A program made the position numbers and the translations under genes. A model generated the notes under the pieces. That model did not search any database. It worked only from the letters and a program-made list of their open reading frames with translations, and was not told the DNA's origin. This document shows, piece by piece, positions 43,148 through 49,530 of a stretch of 49,530 nucleotides of DNA. Source of the DNA: an uncultured Clostridia bacterium (lineage in GTDB: Bacteria; Bacillota; Clostridia; Christensenellales; Borkfalkiaceae); the NCBI GenBank assembly GCA_944376295.1, contig CALWCE010000014.1, positions 1-49,530 of the forward strand, read 5' to 3'. Each line of letters starts with the position of its first letter. Positions within the stretch are counted from its first letter, which is position 1.

Positions 43148-44137
43148 ATGGGCAGATTACTATCAGATAAATTCGCGGCGTGGAAGGCGGAGTGCGAGGA
43201 GCGGTTTTTGCAGCTCAAGAAAAATGAAGAGGAACTCAACCGTATCTTCATCGACATCTACGGACTCAACGACGAACTCACGCCTGACGTCGCCGACAAG
43301 GACGTCTCCGTTCACCGCATCTACGACACAAAAGAGGACATCCCCGAGAGCATGAAGGGCTCTGCCTATGTGCGTACCATGCGCGACGAGATCGTCTCCC
43401 TCATCTCCTATGCCGTCGGCTGTATGTTCGGCAGGTACTCTCTCGATGTGGAGGGACTTGCCTATGCAGGCGGCGAGTGGGACGCCTCTAAATATTCCAC
43501 CTTTCTCCCCGATGCCGACAACGTGCTCCCCATTACCGACGAGGAGTATTTGGAGGACGACGTCGTCGGGCTGTTCTGTGCGTGGCTCAAAAAGGTGTAC
43601 GGAACGGACACGCTCGAGCAGAATCTCGACTTTATCGCCAAGGCGCTCGGCAATAAGGGGGAGACCAGCCGCATGGTGATCCGCAATTATTTTTTGAAGG
43701 ATTTCTTCTCCGATCACTGCAAAACGTATCAGAAGCGTCCCATCTATTGGTTGTTCGACAGCGGGAAGCAGAACGGGTTCAAGGCACTCATCTATCTGCA
43801 CCGCTACACGCCGGATACGGTGGGGCACGTTCGCGTCGAATATCTGCACCGGATGCAGCGCATCTATGAATCGGAGGCCGAGCGGATGCAGGATACCGTC
43901 GACCACAGCAGTAATCCCCGTGAGGCGGCAGCTGCTGCAAAACGTAAGGAAAAGCTCATCAAGCAGCTGAAGGAGTGCCGTGAGTACGACGAAAAGATGG
44001 CCCACCTCGCCCTCAGCCGCATCGCGCTCGATCTGGACGACGGTGTCAAGGTCAACTATCGCAAGATGCAGACCGCCGTCGACGGGAAATTTTACGAAGT
44101 GCTTGCAGATTCAAAGAATATCATGTCGAAGGAATAA
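43148..44137 (+). CDS. BREX PglX, C-terminal part
   Basis: A 329-residue protein whose sequence is the normal C-terminus of BREX-1 PglX: WKAECEERFLQLKKNEEELN, IFIDIYGLNDELTPDV, SYAVGCMFGRYSLD, RPIYWLFDSGKQNGFKALIY. Joined to the 822-residue part it gives 1151 residues, a full-length PglX. It has its own start with a GAGGATGG site (43135-43142), so it could be made as a separate subunit. Base composition returns to that of the BREX genes. It contains no catalytic motif of its own. Confidence 0.93.
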   Translation: MGRLLSDKFAAWKAECEERFLQLKKNEEELNRIFIDIYGLNDELTPDVADKDVSVHRIYDTKEDIPESMKGSAYVRTMRDEIVSLISYAVGCMFGRYSLDVEGLAYAGGEWDASKYSTFLPDADNVLPITDEEYLEDDVVGLFCAWLKKVYGTDTLEQNLDFIAKALGNKGETSRMVIRNYFLKDFFSDHCKTYQKRPIYWLFDSGKQNGFKALIYLHRYTPDTVGHVRVEYLHRMQRIYESEAERMQDTVDHSSNPREAAAAAKRKEKLIKQLKECREYDEKMAHLALSRIALDLDDGVKVNYRKMQTAVDGKFYEVLADSKNIMSKE

Positions 44138-44146
44138 GGCGAGACT

Positions 44147-46663
44147 ATGGCAGTATTGAGTTTGAAACAGATCGTTGACCGGTTGAACAAGGAGTTTCAG
44201 GGGGAAGCCCGCAAGCTCATATTCTGGTACGACGATAAAGCGGAGTTTGCCGAGGACATCGCAGAGATGCAGCTGCAGAATGCGAAAGTCTACTTTTTGC
44301 AGCAGGACAATCAGTTCTACACCAAATATTTTTTAGAGAAAGTGGACCCGACTACCAACTATCTCGTCTATGCGCCTTTCCCGAAGCCGGACGTGAAGGA
44401 CAACCACCTCGAGGACATGGTACTCTATTCCAGGCGGTTTAATGCTGACCGCATTTCGCTGATGGCTGCCGACCTCGGCATCTCGCCGCGCGGTGTGGAA
44501 GTACTGAAGCAGTATGAAACATATTTTGCCAATAAGGACCGCGTTCAGCGTTTTTATGATCTGGAAATCGAAACCTACAGTGAGGAAAATATCCGAGTCG
44601 GCATTTTGGCGGCGATCGTCCGGGCGCGTACCTGCTCCTTTGAGGAGATCGTCCGTATTCTGTTGACGGAGGGGGAACCCGAGTGCGAAAAGCACCTTTC
44701 CGAAATGGAAAAGTTTGGGATCCTCTGTGTTTTCTGGGAACTTTGCGAAAAACAGTTCGGTTTTCGCGATGAAACTCCGACTATCGAAAAGCTCGTTCTT
44801 TCGATGTTTGTCACATATACGGCAAAGACGGTGCAGGCAGCCTTGTCGCCCGCGTGGAGGCCATTCATTGCGGATAAAGCGGGCAATGTCATCGCGTTCT
44901 TGGACAACCTGATGAACAACGTGCTGTATTGCGAACGCTTTGATGCGCTCTCGGCATACGTTGCGGCAAAGCTGAATGTTCGTTCTGCGCTTGCAGAGTA
45001 TGCACCCGAAACGCTCCTCGGCTGCGACAGCTTTCTTGATATCGACCGCATCATTGTGCAGTGGATCGTTGAACGCCTCTTGGAGGAGAATACACACGCT
45101 GCCCTGCAGGGGATGGGGATTCCGCAAATTTGCGAGAAACGTGAAAAAATGCACTTCGGTATGCAGACGGGCGAAGTGTACCGTATGCTGCGCAGCGCCT
45201 TTGCGCTCATCTCTTCGGCGCACTATTCCTGCCCCGAGACCTACAAAAAGATCGCAGAGCAGTACTTTGCAGCCGACTATAAGCTCGATCGGGAGTACCG
45301 CCGCTTCTATGAGGCCTATGATCGAACGGAGGATTCGGCTGCCTTTGAAGCGCTGCGCGAGCTCGTTGAAAAGATTTATACAAACGAATATCTTGCAAAG
45401 CTGCTGCCGAAGTGGAGTGCGGCTCTTGCCGCAGAGGAGGTATGGTTCGGCGTTCCGCTGCAGCGAGACTTTTATGACCGCTGCCTGAAAAGGGCAAAGG
45501 AACGCACGGTTGTCATCATTTCCGATGCAATGCGGTATGAAGTCGGGCAAGAGCTCTTTGAGAAGCTCTCCGACGATCCCAAATGTACGGCGACGCTCAA
45601 AGCACAGCTCGGCGTATTGCCTTCCTATACGCGGCTTGGAATGGCGGCGCTTCTGTCCCACGAAACGCTTGCAATCACGGATGACTATCGCGTGCTTGTC
45701 GACGGTGTGCCATGTGATACATTGCCCGCGCGGCAGTCCATCCTGCAAAAATATTGCGCGAACAGCGTCTGCGTGCAGTTTGATGACATCAAGTCGCTGA
45801 AAAAGGCGGAACTTCGCGAGATCTTTACGGGCAAGCAGATCGTGTATGTCTATCACAATCAGATCGATGCGCGCGGAGACAAGGTCAATACGCAGGACGA
45901 GGTGTTTTCTGCCTGCGAGGAGGCAGTCAATGAGATCGCAGACCTCATCCGCCGCATTTCGGCGAATGCAAATACATACCACTTCCTGATCACGGCAGAT
46001 CACGGCTTTCTGTATAAGCGGGATAAACTGACCGAAAGCGATAAAATCGGCGGCATCAACGAAAAAGACAGCTACATTAACAGGCGGTTCATTCTTTCCG
46101 AAAAACCGGTGGCGGGAGAGGGGATCCTTTCCATTAGCCTCGCTAAGATCCTTCATGGAAAGGATACAAAGTTTGTCTCCGTGCCGGTCGGGAGCAATGT
46201 TTTTAAGGTGGCAGGCGGCGGACAAAATTATGTCCACGGCGGTGCGTCTCCGCAGGAGATGCTCGTCCCCTTGATCGGAGTGAAGATGGAGCGCGGGCAT
46301 ATGGAGACGAAGAATGCGGGGATCGCGCTCGTCAGTATGCTGCAAAAGATCACCAACAAGATCGTGACGCTTGACTTCATTCAGTCGGATGCCGTCAGTG
46401 ATACCGTAAAGGCGACGACGTATCGGTTGTATTTCCTTTCCGAGGACAATGAGAAGATCTCGAACGAAAATACCTATGTTGCCGACAGCAGGGATCCGGA
46501 TGCAAGGAACAGGATGTTCCGCCTGCGGTTCCGCTTCAAGGATCAGAAGTACGATCGTTCCAAGGGTTATTTTCTCGTCGTGTGTGACGATTCTTCGGGA
46601 TTGGAATTGTTCCGGCATACGGTCGTTATGGACCTCGCTTTTGCAGACGATTACGGATTTTAA
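44147..46663 (+). CDS. pglZ: BREX alkaline-phosphatase-fold protein PglZ
   Basis: An 838-residue protein with the PglZ fold of the alkaline phosphatase superfamily, essential for BREX immunity and needed for methylation in several systems. The metal/nucleophile site is VVIISDAMRYEVG (about 452-464), and a second metal site is LITADHGFLYK (about 615-625). FLEKVDPTTNYLVYAPFPKP at the N-terminus is typical of BREX-1 PglZ. Length is normal. It starts 9 bp after the PglX C-part. Confidence 0.96.
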   Translation: MAVLSLKQIVDRLNKEFQGEARKLIFWYDDKAEFAEDIAEMQLQNAKVYFLQQDNQFYTKYFLEKVDPTTNYLVYAPFPKPDVKDNHLEDMVLYSRRFNADRISLMAADLGISPRGVEVLKQYETYFANKDRVQRFYDLEIETYSEENIRVGILAAIVRARTCSFEEIVRILLTEGEPECEKHLSEMEKFGILCVFWELCEKQFGFRDETPTIEKLVLSMFVTYTAKTVQAALSPAWRPFIADKAGNVIAFLDNLMNNVLYCERFDALSAYVAAKLNVRSALAEYAPETLLGCDSFLDIDRIIVQWIVERLLEENTHAALQGMGIPQICEKREKMHFGMQTGEVYRMLRSAFALISSAHYSCPETYKKIAEQYFAADYKLDREYRRFYEAYDRTEDSAAFEALRELVEKIYTNEYLAKLLPKWSAALAAEEVWFGVPLQRDFYDRCLKRAKERTVVIISDAMRYEVGQELFEKLSDDPKCTATLKAQLGVLPSYTRLGMAALLSHETLAITDDYRVLVDGVPCDTLPARQSILQKYCANSVCVQFDDIKSLKKAELREIFTGKQIVYVYHNQIDARGDKVNTQDEVFSACEEAVNEIADLIRRISANANTYHFLITADHGFLYKRDKLTESDKIGGINEKDSYINRRFILSEKPVAGEGILSISLAKILHGKDTKFVSVPVGSNVFKVAGGGQNYVHGGASPQEMLVPLIGVKMERGHMETKNAGIALVSMLQKITNKIVTLDFIQSDAVSDTVKATTYRLYFLSEDNEKISNENTYVADSRDPDARNRMFRLRFRFKDQKYDRSKGYFLVVCDDSSGLELFRHTVVMDLAFADDYGF

Positions 46664-46683
46664 CAGGATAGGGAGGGAGCAGT

Positions 46684-48741
46684 ATGATCGAATACACCGA
46701 AGCTGATGACAAGCGGGCAGTACTGAAGCGCAAGCTGAGAGAGCGTTTTGACGGGAAGATCGTCCGCAAAGACCTTACAAAGAAGATCAAAGAGGGGGCA
46801 AACGTTCCCGTCTATGTTCTGGAGTTTTTGCTGGGGCAGTATTGCAGTTCGGATGATGCGGAGATCATCGAAGAGGGCGTGGAGAATGTCAAGCGCATCC
46901 TCGCCGATAACTTCGTCCGCCCGGATGAGGCGCAAAAGGTGCTTTCCGTGCTGCGTCAGCGCGGAAGCTATACCATCATCGATAAGGTGACAGTCGGGTT
47001 GAATATCAAAAAGGACTGCTACGAGGCGGAGTTCTCCAATCTCGGTCAGAAGAACGTCCCGATCGGGGAAGAATATCCGACGAAATTCGATCGCCTTCTT
47101 TGCGGCGGCATCTGGTGTATCGTTCAGCTCGACTATGAATTTGTAGAGGAGGAGCGGAGCAATCCCATCCGCATCCGCAGCCTCACGCCCATTCAAATGC
47201 CGCATATCGATATGCAGGAGCTGAAGGAAGGGAGAAAAGTCTTTACAAAAGAGGAATGGGTGGACGTACTGCTTCGTTCGATCGGTATGGAGCCGGACGC
47301 TTTGAAGGAGCGGGAGAAATGGCTTTTGATCGCGCGGATGCTGCCGCTTGTCGAGAATAATTTTAATCTCTGTGAACTCGGGCCGCGCAGTACGGGGAAG
47401 TCGCACCTCTATAAGGAGATCTCACCGAACAGCATCTTGGTGTCGGGCGGACAGACGACGGTCGCCAATCTCTTTTACAACATGAGCTCCAAGTCAGTCG
47501 GTTTGGTCGGACTTTGGGACTGCGTTGCCTTCGATGAAGTGGCGGGCATCAAATTTAAGGATAAAGACGGCATTCAGATCATGAAGGACTACATGAATTC
47601 GGGCTCCTTCTCGCGCGGGAAGGAGGAAAAGAATGCGTCGGCTTCCATGGTCTTTGTGGGAAACATCAACCAAAGCGTCGATGTTCTCCTTCGTACGTCA
47701 AGTTTGTTTGATCCCTTCCCGCCCGAAATGGGAACGGATACGGCGTTCCTGGACCGCATTCATTGCTATATCCCCGGATGGGAAGTCCCGAAACTTCGCC
47801 CCGAGCACTTTACGGATGACTATGGGTTCATCACCGACTATCTGGCAGAGTTCATGCGGGAACTCAGGAAAGAACAGTATGGCGACGCGCTCGATAAGTA
47901 CTTCCGTCTGGGCAGCAATCTCAATCAACGGGATACTGTCGCCGTGCGCAAGATGGTCGATGGATTCATTAAATTGCTCTATCCAGATGGGGCGTTTACA
48001 AAGGCCGATGTAGAGGAGGTCCTTCAGTTTGCTCTCGAGCTTCGCCGCCGTGTAAAGGAACAGCTCAAAAAACTGGGCGGCATGGAGTTCTATGATGTCA
48101 ATTTCTCGTACATAGACAACGAGACTTTTGAGGAACATTATGTTTCTGTTCCCGAACAGGGTGGCGGGAAGCTGATCCCGGAGGGCATCTGTAAGCCGGG
48201 GCAGATCTATACCGTTTCGCGCGGGAAGTCAGGCATGATCGGGGTATTCCGTTTGGAATCGCAGATGCTGCCTGGAAACGGGAAATTTGAGCGTACGGGG
48301 CTTGGCTCCGATCGGGAAGCGAAAGAGGCGTCCAACACGGCGTTTAACTACTTGAAGGCGAATGGCGGCAGGATCAGCGGCGTCATCAGTACTTTGACCA
48401 AGGATTATGTTGTCAATTATCAGGACCTGCAGGGCATCGGCATGACAGGGAAACTTGCGCTTCCTACCCTGATCGCACTTTGCTCCATCGCGCTGGGTAA
48501 GCCCGCAGTCGGGTCATTGGCGGTTCTTGGAGAGATGAGCATCAGCGGAACGCTGATCAAAGTGGACGAGCTTGCAAATTCTCTGCAGGTGTGTTTGGAC
48601 AGCGGCGCAAAGAAGGTGCTCCTTCCGATCACGTCTGCCGCCGAATTAGGAACGGTCCCTTCCGACCTCATCGGCTGTTTTAATCTTATCTTCTACCAGA
48701 GCGTCGAGGACGCCGTGTATAAAGCTCTAGGCGTGGAGTGA
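46684..48741 (+). CDS. brxL: BREX Lon-like ATPase BrxL
   Basis: A 685-residue protein of the BREX-1 BrxL type: an AAA+ domain joined to a Lon-protease-like C-terminal domain. Walker A is GPRSTGKS (233-240) and Walker B WDCVAFDEVAGIK; FDPFPPEMG and LDRIHCYIPGWE follow. The Lon-like part includes KPAVGSLAVLGEMSISGTLI, then SGAKKVLLPITSAAE. BrxL forms DNA-binding oligomers and is needed for phage exclusion but not for methylation. GGGAGGG precedes the ATG. The stop overlaps a vestigial ORF. Confidence 0.96.
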   Translation: MIEYTEADDKRAVLKRKLRERFDGKIVRKDLTKKIKEGANVPVYVLEFLLGQYCSSDDAEIIEEGVENVKRILADNFVRPDEAQKVLSVLRQRGSYTIIDKVTVGLNIKKDCYEAEFSNLGQKNVPIGEEYPTKFDRLLCGGIWCIVQLDYEFVEEERSNPIRIRSLTPIQMPHIDMQELKEGRKVFTKEEWVDVLLRSIGMEPDALKEREKWLLIARMLPLVENNFNLCELGPRSTGKSHLYKEISPNSILVSGGQTTVANLFYNMSSKSVGLVGLWDCVAFDEVAGIKFKDKDGIQIMKDYMNSGSFSRGKEEKNASASMVFVGNINQSVDVLLRTSSLFDPFPPEMGTDTAFLDRIHCYIPGWEVPKLRPEHFTDDYGFITDYLAEFMRELRKEQYGDALDKYFRLGSNLNQRDTVAVRKMVDGFIKLLYPDGAFTKADVEEVLQFALELRRRVKEQLKKLGGMEFYDVNFSYIDNETFEEHYVSVPEQGGGKLIPEGICKPGQIYTVSRGKSGMIGVFRLESQMLPGNGKFERTGLGSDREAKEASNTAFNYLKANGGRISGVISTLTKDYVVNYQDLQGIGMTGKLALPTLIALCSIALGKPAVGSLAVLGEMSISGTLIKVDELANSLQVCLDSGAKKVLLPITSAAELGTVPSDLIGCFNLIFYQSVEDAVYKALGVE

Positions 48742-49090
48742 TGGGATGGCAGGGCAGTGGTTTCAAGAAGATTAAGCGGGATTACGTCCTTTCTGCTCAT
48801 TTTACAAAAGCGAAAACGCCTAAATTCTATTCCACTGCGAGTGCTTTCTTTGTAACGTTATACAATCTGAATTACAAAACAGAAGTAAAGTAGCAGGTAA
48901 ACCAAATCAAACGCAGGAAAAACTGCTGCAGCTTTTAAAGAAAAATCCAAATGTTACAACAGAGCAAATGGCCAAGGCATTACAGATGAGTTCGTCTGGA
49001 ATCAGAAAAAACCTCTATGCTTTAAGAGATGGGGGCTACATTGAACGGGTTGGATCGGATAAAACGGGCGGTTGGAAAGTATTAAAGTAA
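48741..49090 (+). pseudogene. Remnant of an AlbA/HATPase winged-helix regulator
   Basis: ATG 48741 overlaps the brxL stop (TGATG) and opens 50 codons starting GWQGSGFKKIKRDYVL. TASAFFVTLYNLNYKTEVK ends them at a TAG (48891). One base out of frame the protein continues as VAGKPNQTQEKLLQLLKKNP and ends with a winged helix (TEQMAKALQMSSSGIRKNLY) at TAA 49088-49090. This is the C-terminal third of a regulator like the gene at 39294, truncated at its 5' end and frameshifted. It shows that an earlier accessory gene once stood after brxL. Confidence 0.75.
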
Positions 49091-49108
49091 AAAGTCGTTT
49101 TTATAAGA

Positions 49109-49142
49109 GCAAGAAGCGCATCGGGAACGATGCGCTTCTTGC
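49109..49142 (+). terminator. Strong hairpin after the pseudogene
   Basis: GCAAGAAGCGCATCG (49109-49123), loop GGAA, CGATGCGCTTCTTGC (49128-49142): a perfect 15-bp stem. The following TTGTTG is a weak T-tract. It probably ends the BREX transcript. Confidence 0.65.
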
Positions 49143-49176
49143 TTGTTGCCGTCCGATATGTACGACAATGAGATTT

Positions 49177-49194
49177 GTGGGGTAGATTGTGGGG
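49177..49194 (+). promoter_or_regulatory. Putative integrase arm-type sites, right end
   Basis: Two GTGGGG motifs with GGGG at 49179 and 49191, 12 bp apart, matching the left-end sites. They lie between the BREX operon and attR. Confidence 0.5.
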
Positions 49195-49229
49195 AAGATA
49201 GTCAAAATCGGCTTAATTTTAGGGTTTTT

Positions 49230-49251
49230 CGGCTGATTTCAGCCGTTTTTG
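49230..49251 (+). terminator. Terminator near the right end of the element
   Basis: CGGCTGA-TTT-CAGCCG followed by TTTTT: a compact stem that shields attR and the next element from BREX-side read-through. Confidence 0.6.
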
Positions 49252-49266
49252 AGCTTTTTAGAGTGC

Positions 49267-49312
49267 CTCTGACTCCGTCATTCGTTGGTTCGAATCCAGC
49301 TACCCCAGCCAA
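49267..49312 (+). repeat. attR of the BREX element / attL of the next element
   Basis: Perfect 46-bp copy of 25446-25491 (3' end of tRNA-Gln). No tRNA 5' half precedes it, so it is only an attachment site. Confidence 0.95.
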
Positions 49313-49316
49313 TTTA

Positions 49317-49365
49317 TGCACGATTTTGTGAATAAACAGCACAAAATCGTGCATATTTTTTATTT
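49317..49365 (+). terminator. Terminator at the second element's left edge
   Basis: TGCACGATTTTGTG (49317-49330) pairs exactly with CACAAAATCGTGCA (49340-49353), followed by TATTTTTTATTTTT. It is the positional counterpart of the stem at 25497-25549 but unrelated in sequence. Confidence 0.7.
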
Positions 49366-49408
49366 TTATACATTGCCTTTTCGCCCGATTTTGGCTGAAA
49401 ACCGGCGA

Positions 49409-49436
49409 TTGGGGAGAGATTGGGGAGTAAACGGGG
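49409..49436 (+). promoter_or_regulatory. Putative arm-type sites of the second element
   Basis: GGGG at 49411, 49422 and 49433, exactly 11 bp apart, in ATTGGGGAG/AACGGGGAG contexts. Equivalent in position to 25579-25607. Confidence 0.45.
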
Positions 49437-49459
49437 AGCAAAAAACGCCCGCTATAGGC

Positions 49460-49530
49460 TACAAGGCGTAATTTACTTTTTCCGCTTCCCTTAGTTGAAA
49501 CTCCTCGGAATAGTGCGTGTAAACGGTGGA
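49460..49530 (-). CDS. Second tyrosine integrase, C-terminal end (partial)
   Basis: The minus strand reads TVYTHYSEEFQLREAEKV then NYAL and stop (complement of 49460-49462); the gene runs out of the window. The pattern matches the end of the integrase at 25623 (RGYTDYSKEYLVQEAQKI DYIL), and the catalytic Tyr lies in YTHYS. It is related but not identical, so the second element is not a duplicate of the first. Confidence 0.85.

Larger units (their letters stand above)
25446..49312. mobile_element. BREX-bearing integrative, probably mobilizable element
   Basis: About 23.8 kb bounded by 46-bp perfect direct repeats, the left one being the 3' end of tRNA-Gln. Inside are a tyrosine integrase next to the left end, a MobV-type relaxase, regulators, a full type 1 BREX operon and inserted cargo. 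No conjugation (mating-pair) genes are seen, so transfer would depend on a helper. A second copy of the integrase-side structure beyond the right repeat shows the element is one of at least two stacked at this tRNA. Confidence 0.9.
49267..49530. mobile_element. Left end of a second tandem integrative element (partial)
   Basis: Right of the shared repeat the same layout as at 25,446 recurs: att, a terminator-like stem, three G4 motifs one turn apart, then the 3' end of a minus-strand integrase. The element continues beyond the window. Confidence 0.8.

Noticed and set aside
35799..44137. Phase-variable pglX switched by inverted repeats and a dedicated recombinase, as in some lactobacilli
   Set aside because: No recombinase gene lies in or beside the locus and the repeated hinge copies are direct, not inverted.

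Overview
The window reads as a chromosome segment of a GC-rich Bacillota, probably a gut Clostridia. Evidence is the Shine-Dalgarno-led genes, RNase Y, a yybP-ykoY/mntP unit, lipobox lipoproteins and a heterodimeric ABC exporter; the lineage is inference. It divides at a tRNA-Gln(CUG) gene (25416-25490).

Left part (1-25.4 kb), resident chromosome: the end of a protein built of ten-residue repeats; a 1629-residue membrane protein ending in a zinc-metalloprotease-like domain; a manganese-riboswitch-controlled mntP; a PlsC-like acyltransferase; a heterodimeric ABC exporter with one degenerate ATP site; a candidate structured ncRNA; rny; a WYL protein; small unknown proteins; a frameshifted histidine phosphatase next to an AlbA-type protein; a MATE transporter; a LemA pair; and an operon of ECF sigma factor, anti-sigma-like protein, secreted serpin and GNAT acetyltransferase.

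Right part (25,446-49,312): an integrative, probably mobilizable element inserted in the 3' end of tRNA-Gln and bounded by 46-bp perfect direct repeats. From the left it carries a tyrosine integrase, a MobV/Pre relaxase with an oriT-like palindrome, small coupled ORFs, a SLOG-type protein divergent from an XRE regulator, a sigma-like regulator, and a type 1 BREX locus in canonical order: brxA, brxB, brxC, pglX, pglZ, brxL.

The most unusual feature is in pglX. It is broken at one hinge into an N-terminal methyltransferase part (822 aa) and a C-terminal part (329 aa). Together these match a normal PglX. The 4.9-kb gap holds an AT-rich defence-like cargo: a TIR protein, an AlbA/HATPase-like regulator, a five-fold TTGCGAC array, and an OLD-like ATPase paired with a small protein showing a nuclease-like E-x-K motif. 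A second degenerate copy of the pglX hinge sequence lies inside the cargo, which suggests two successive insertions at the same point. BREX would methylate host DNA (PglX) and block phage replication (BrxC, PglZ, BrxL), with the cargo possibly adding further layers of immunity.

Immediately beyond the right repeat, the 3' end of a second, homologous integrase gene begins on the minus strand. A second element is therefore stacked in tandem at the same tRNA, and it runs out of the window.
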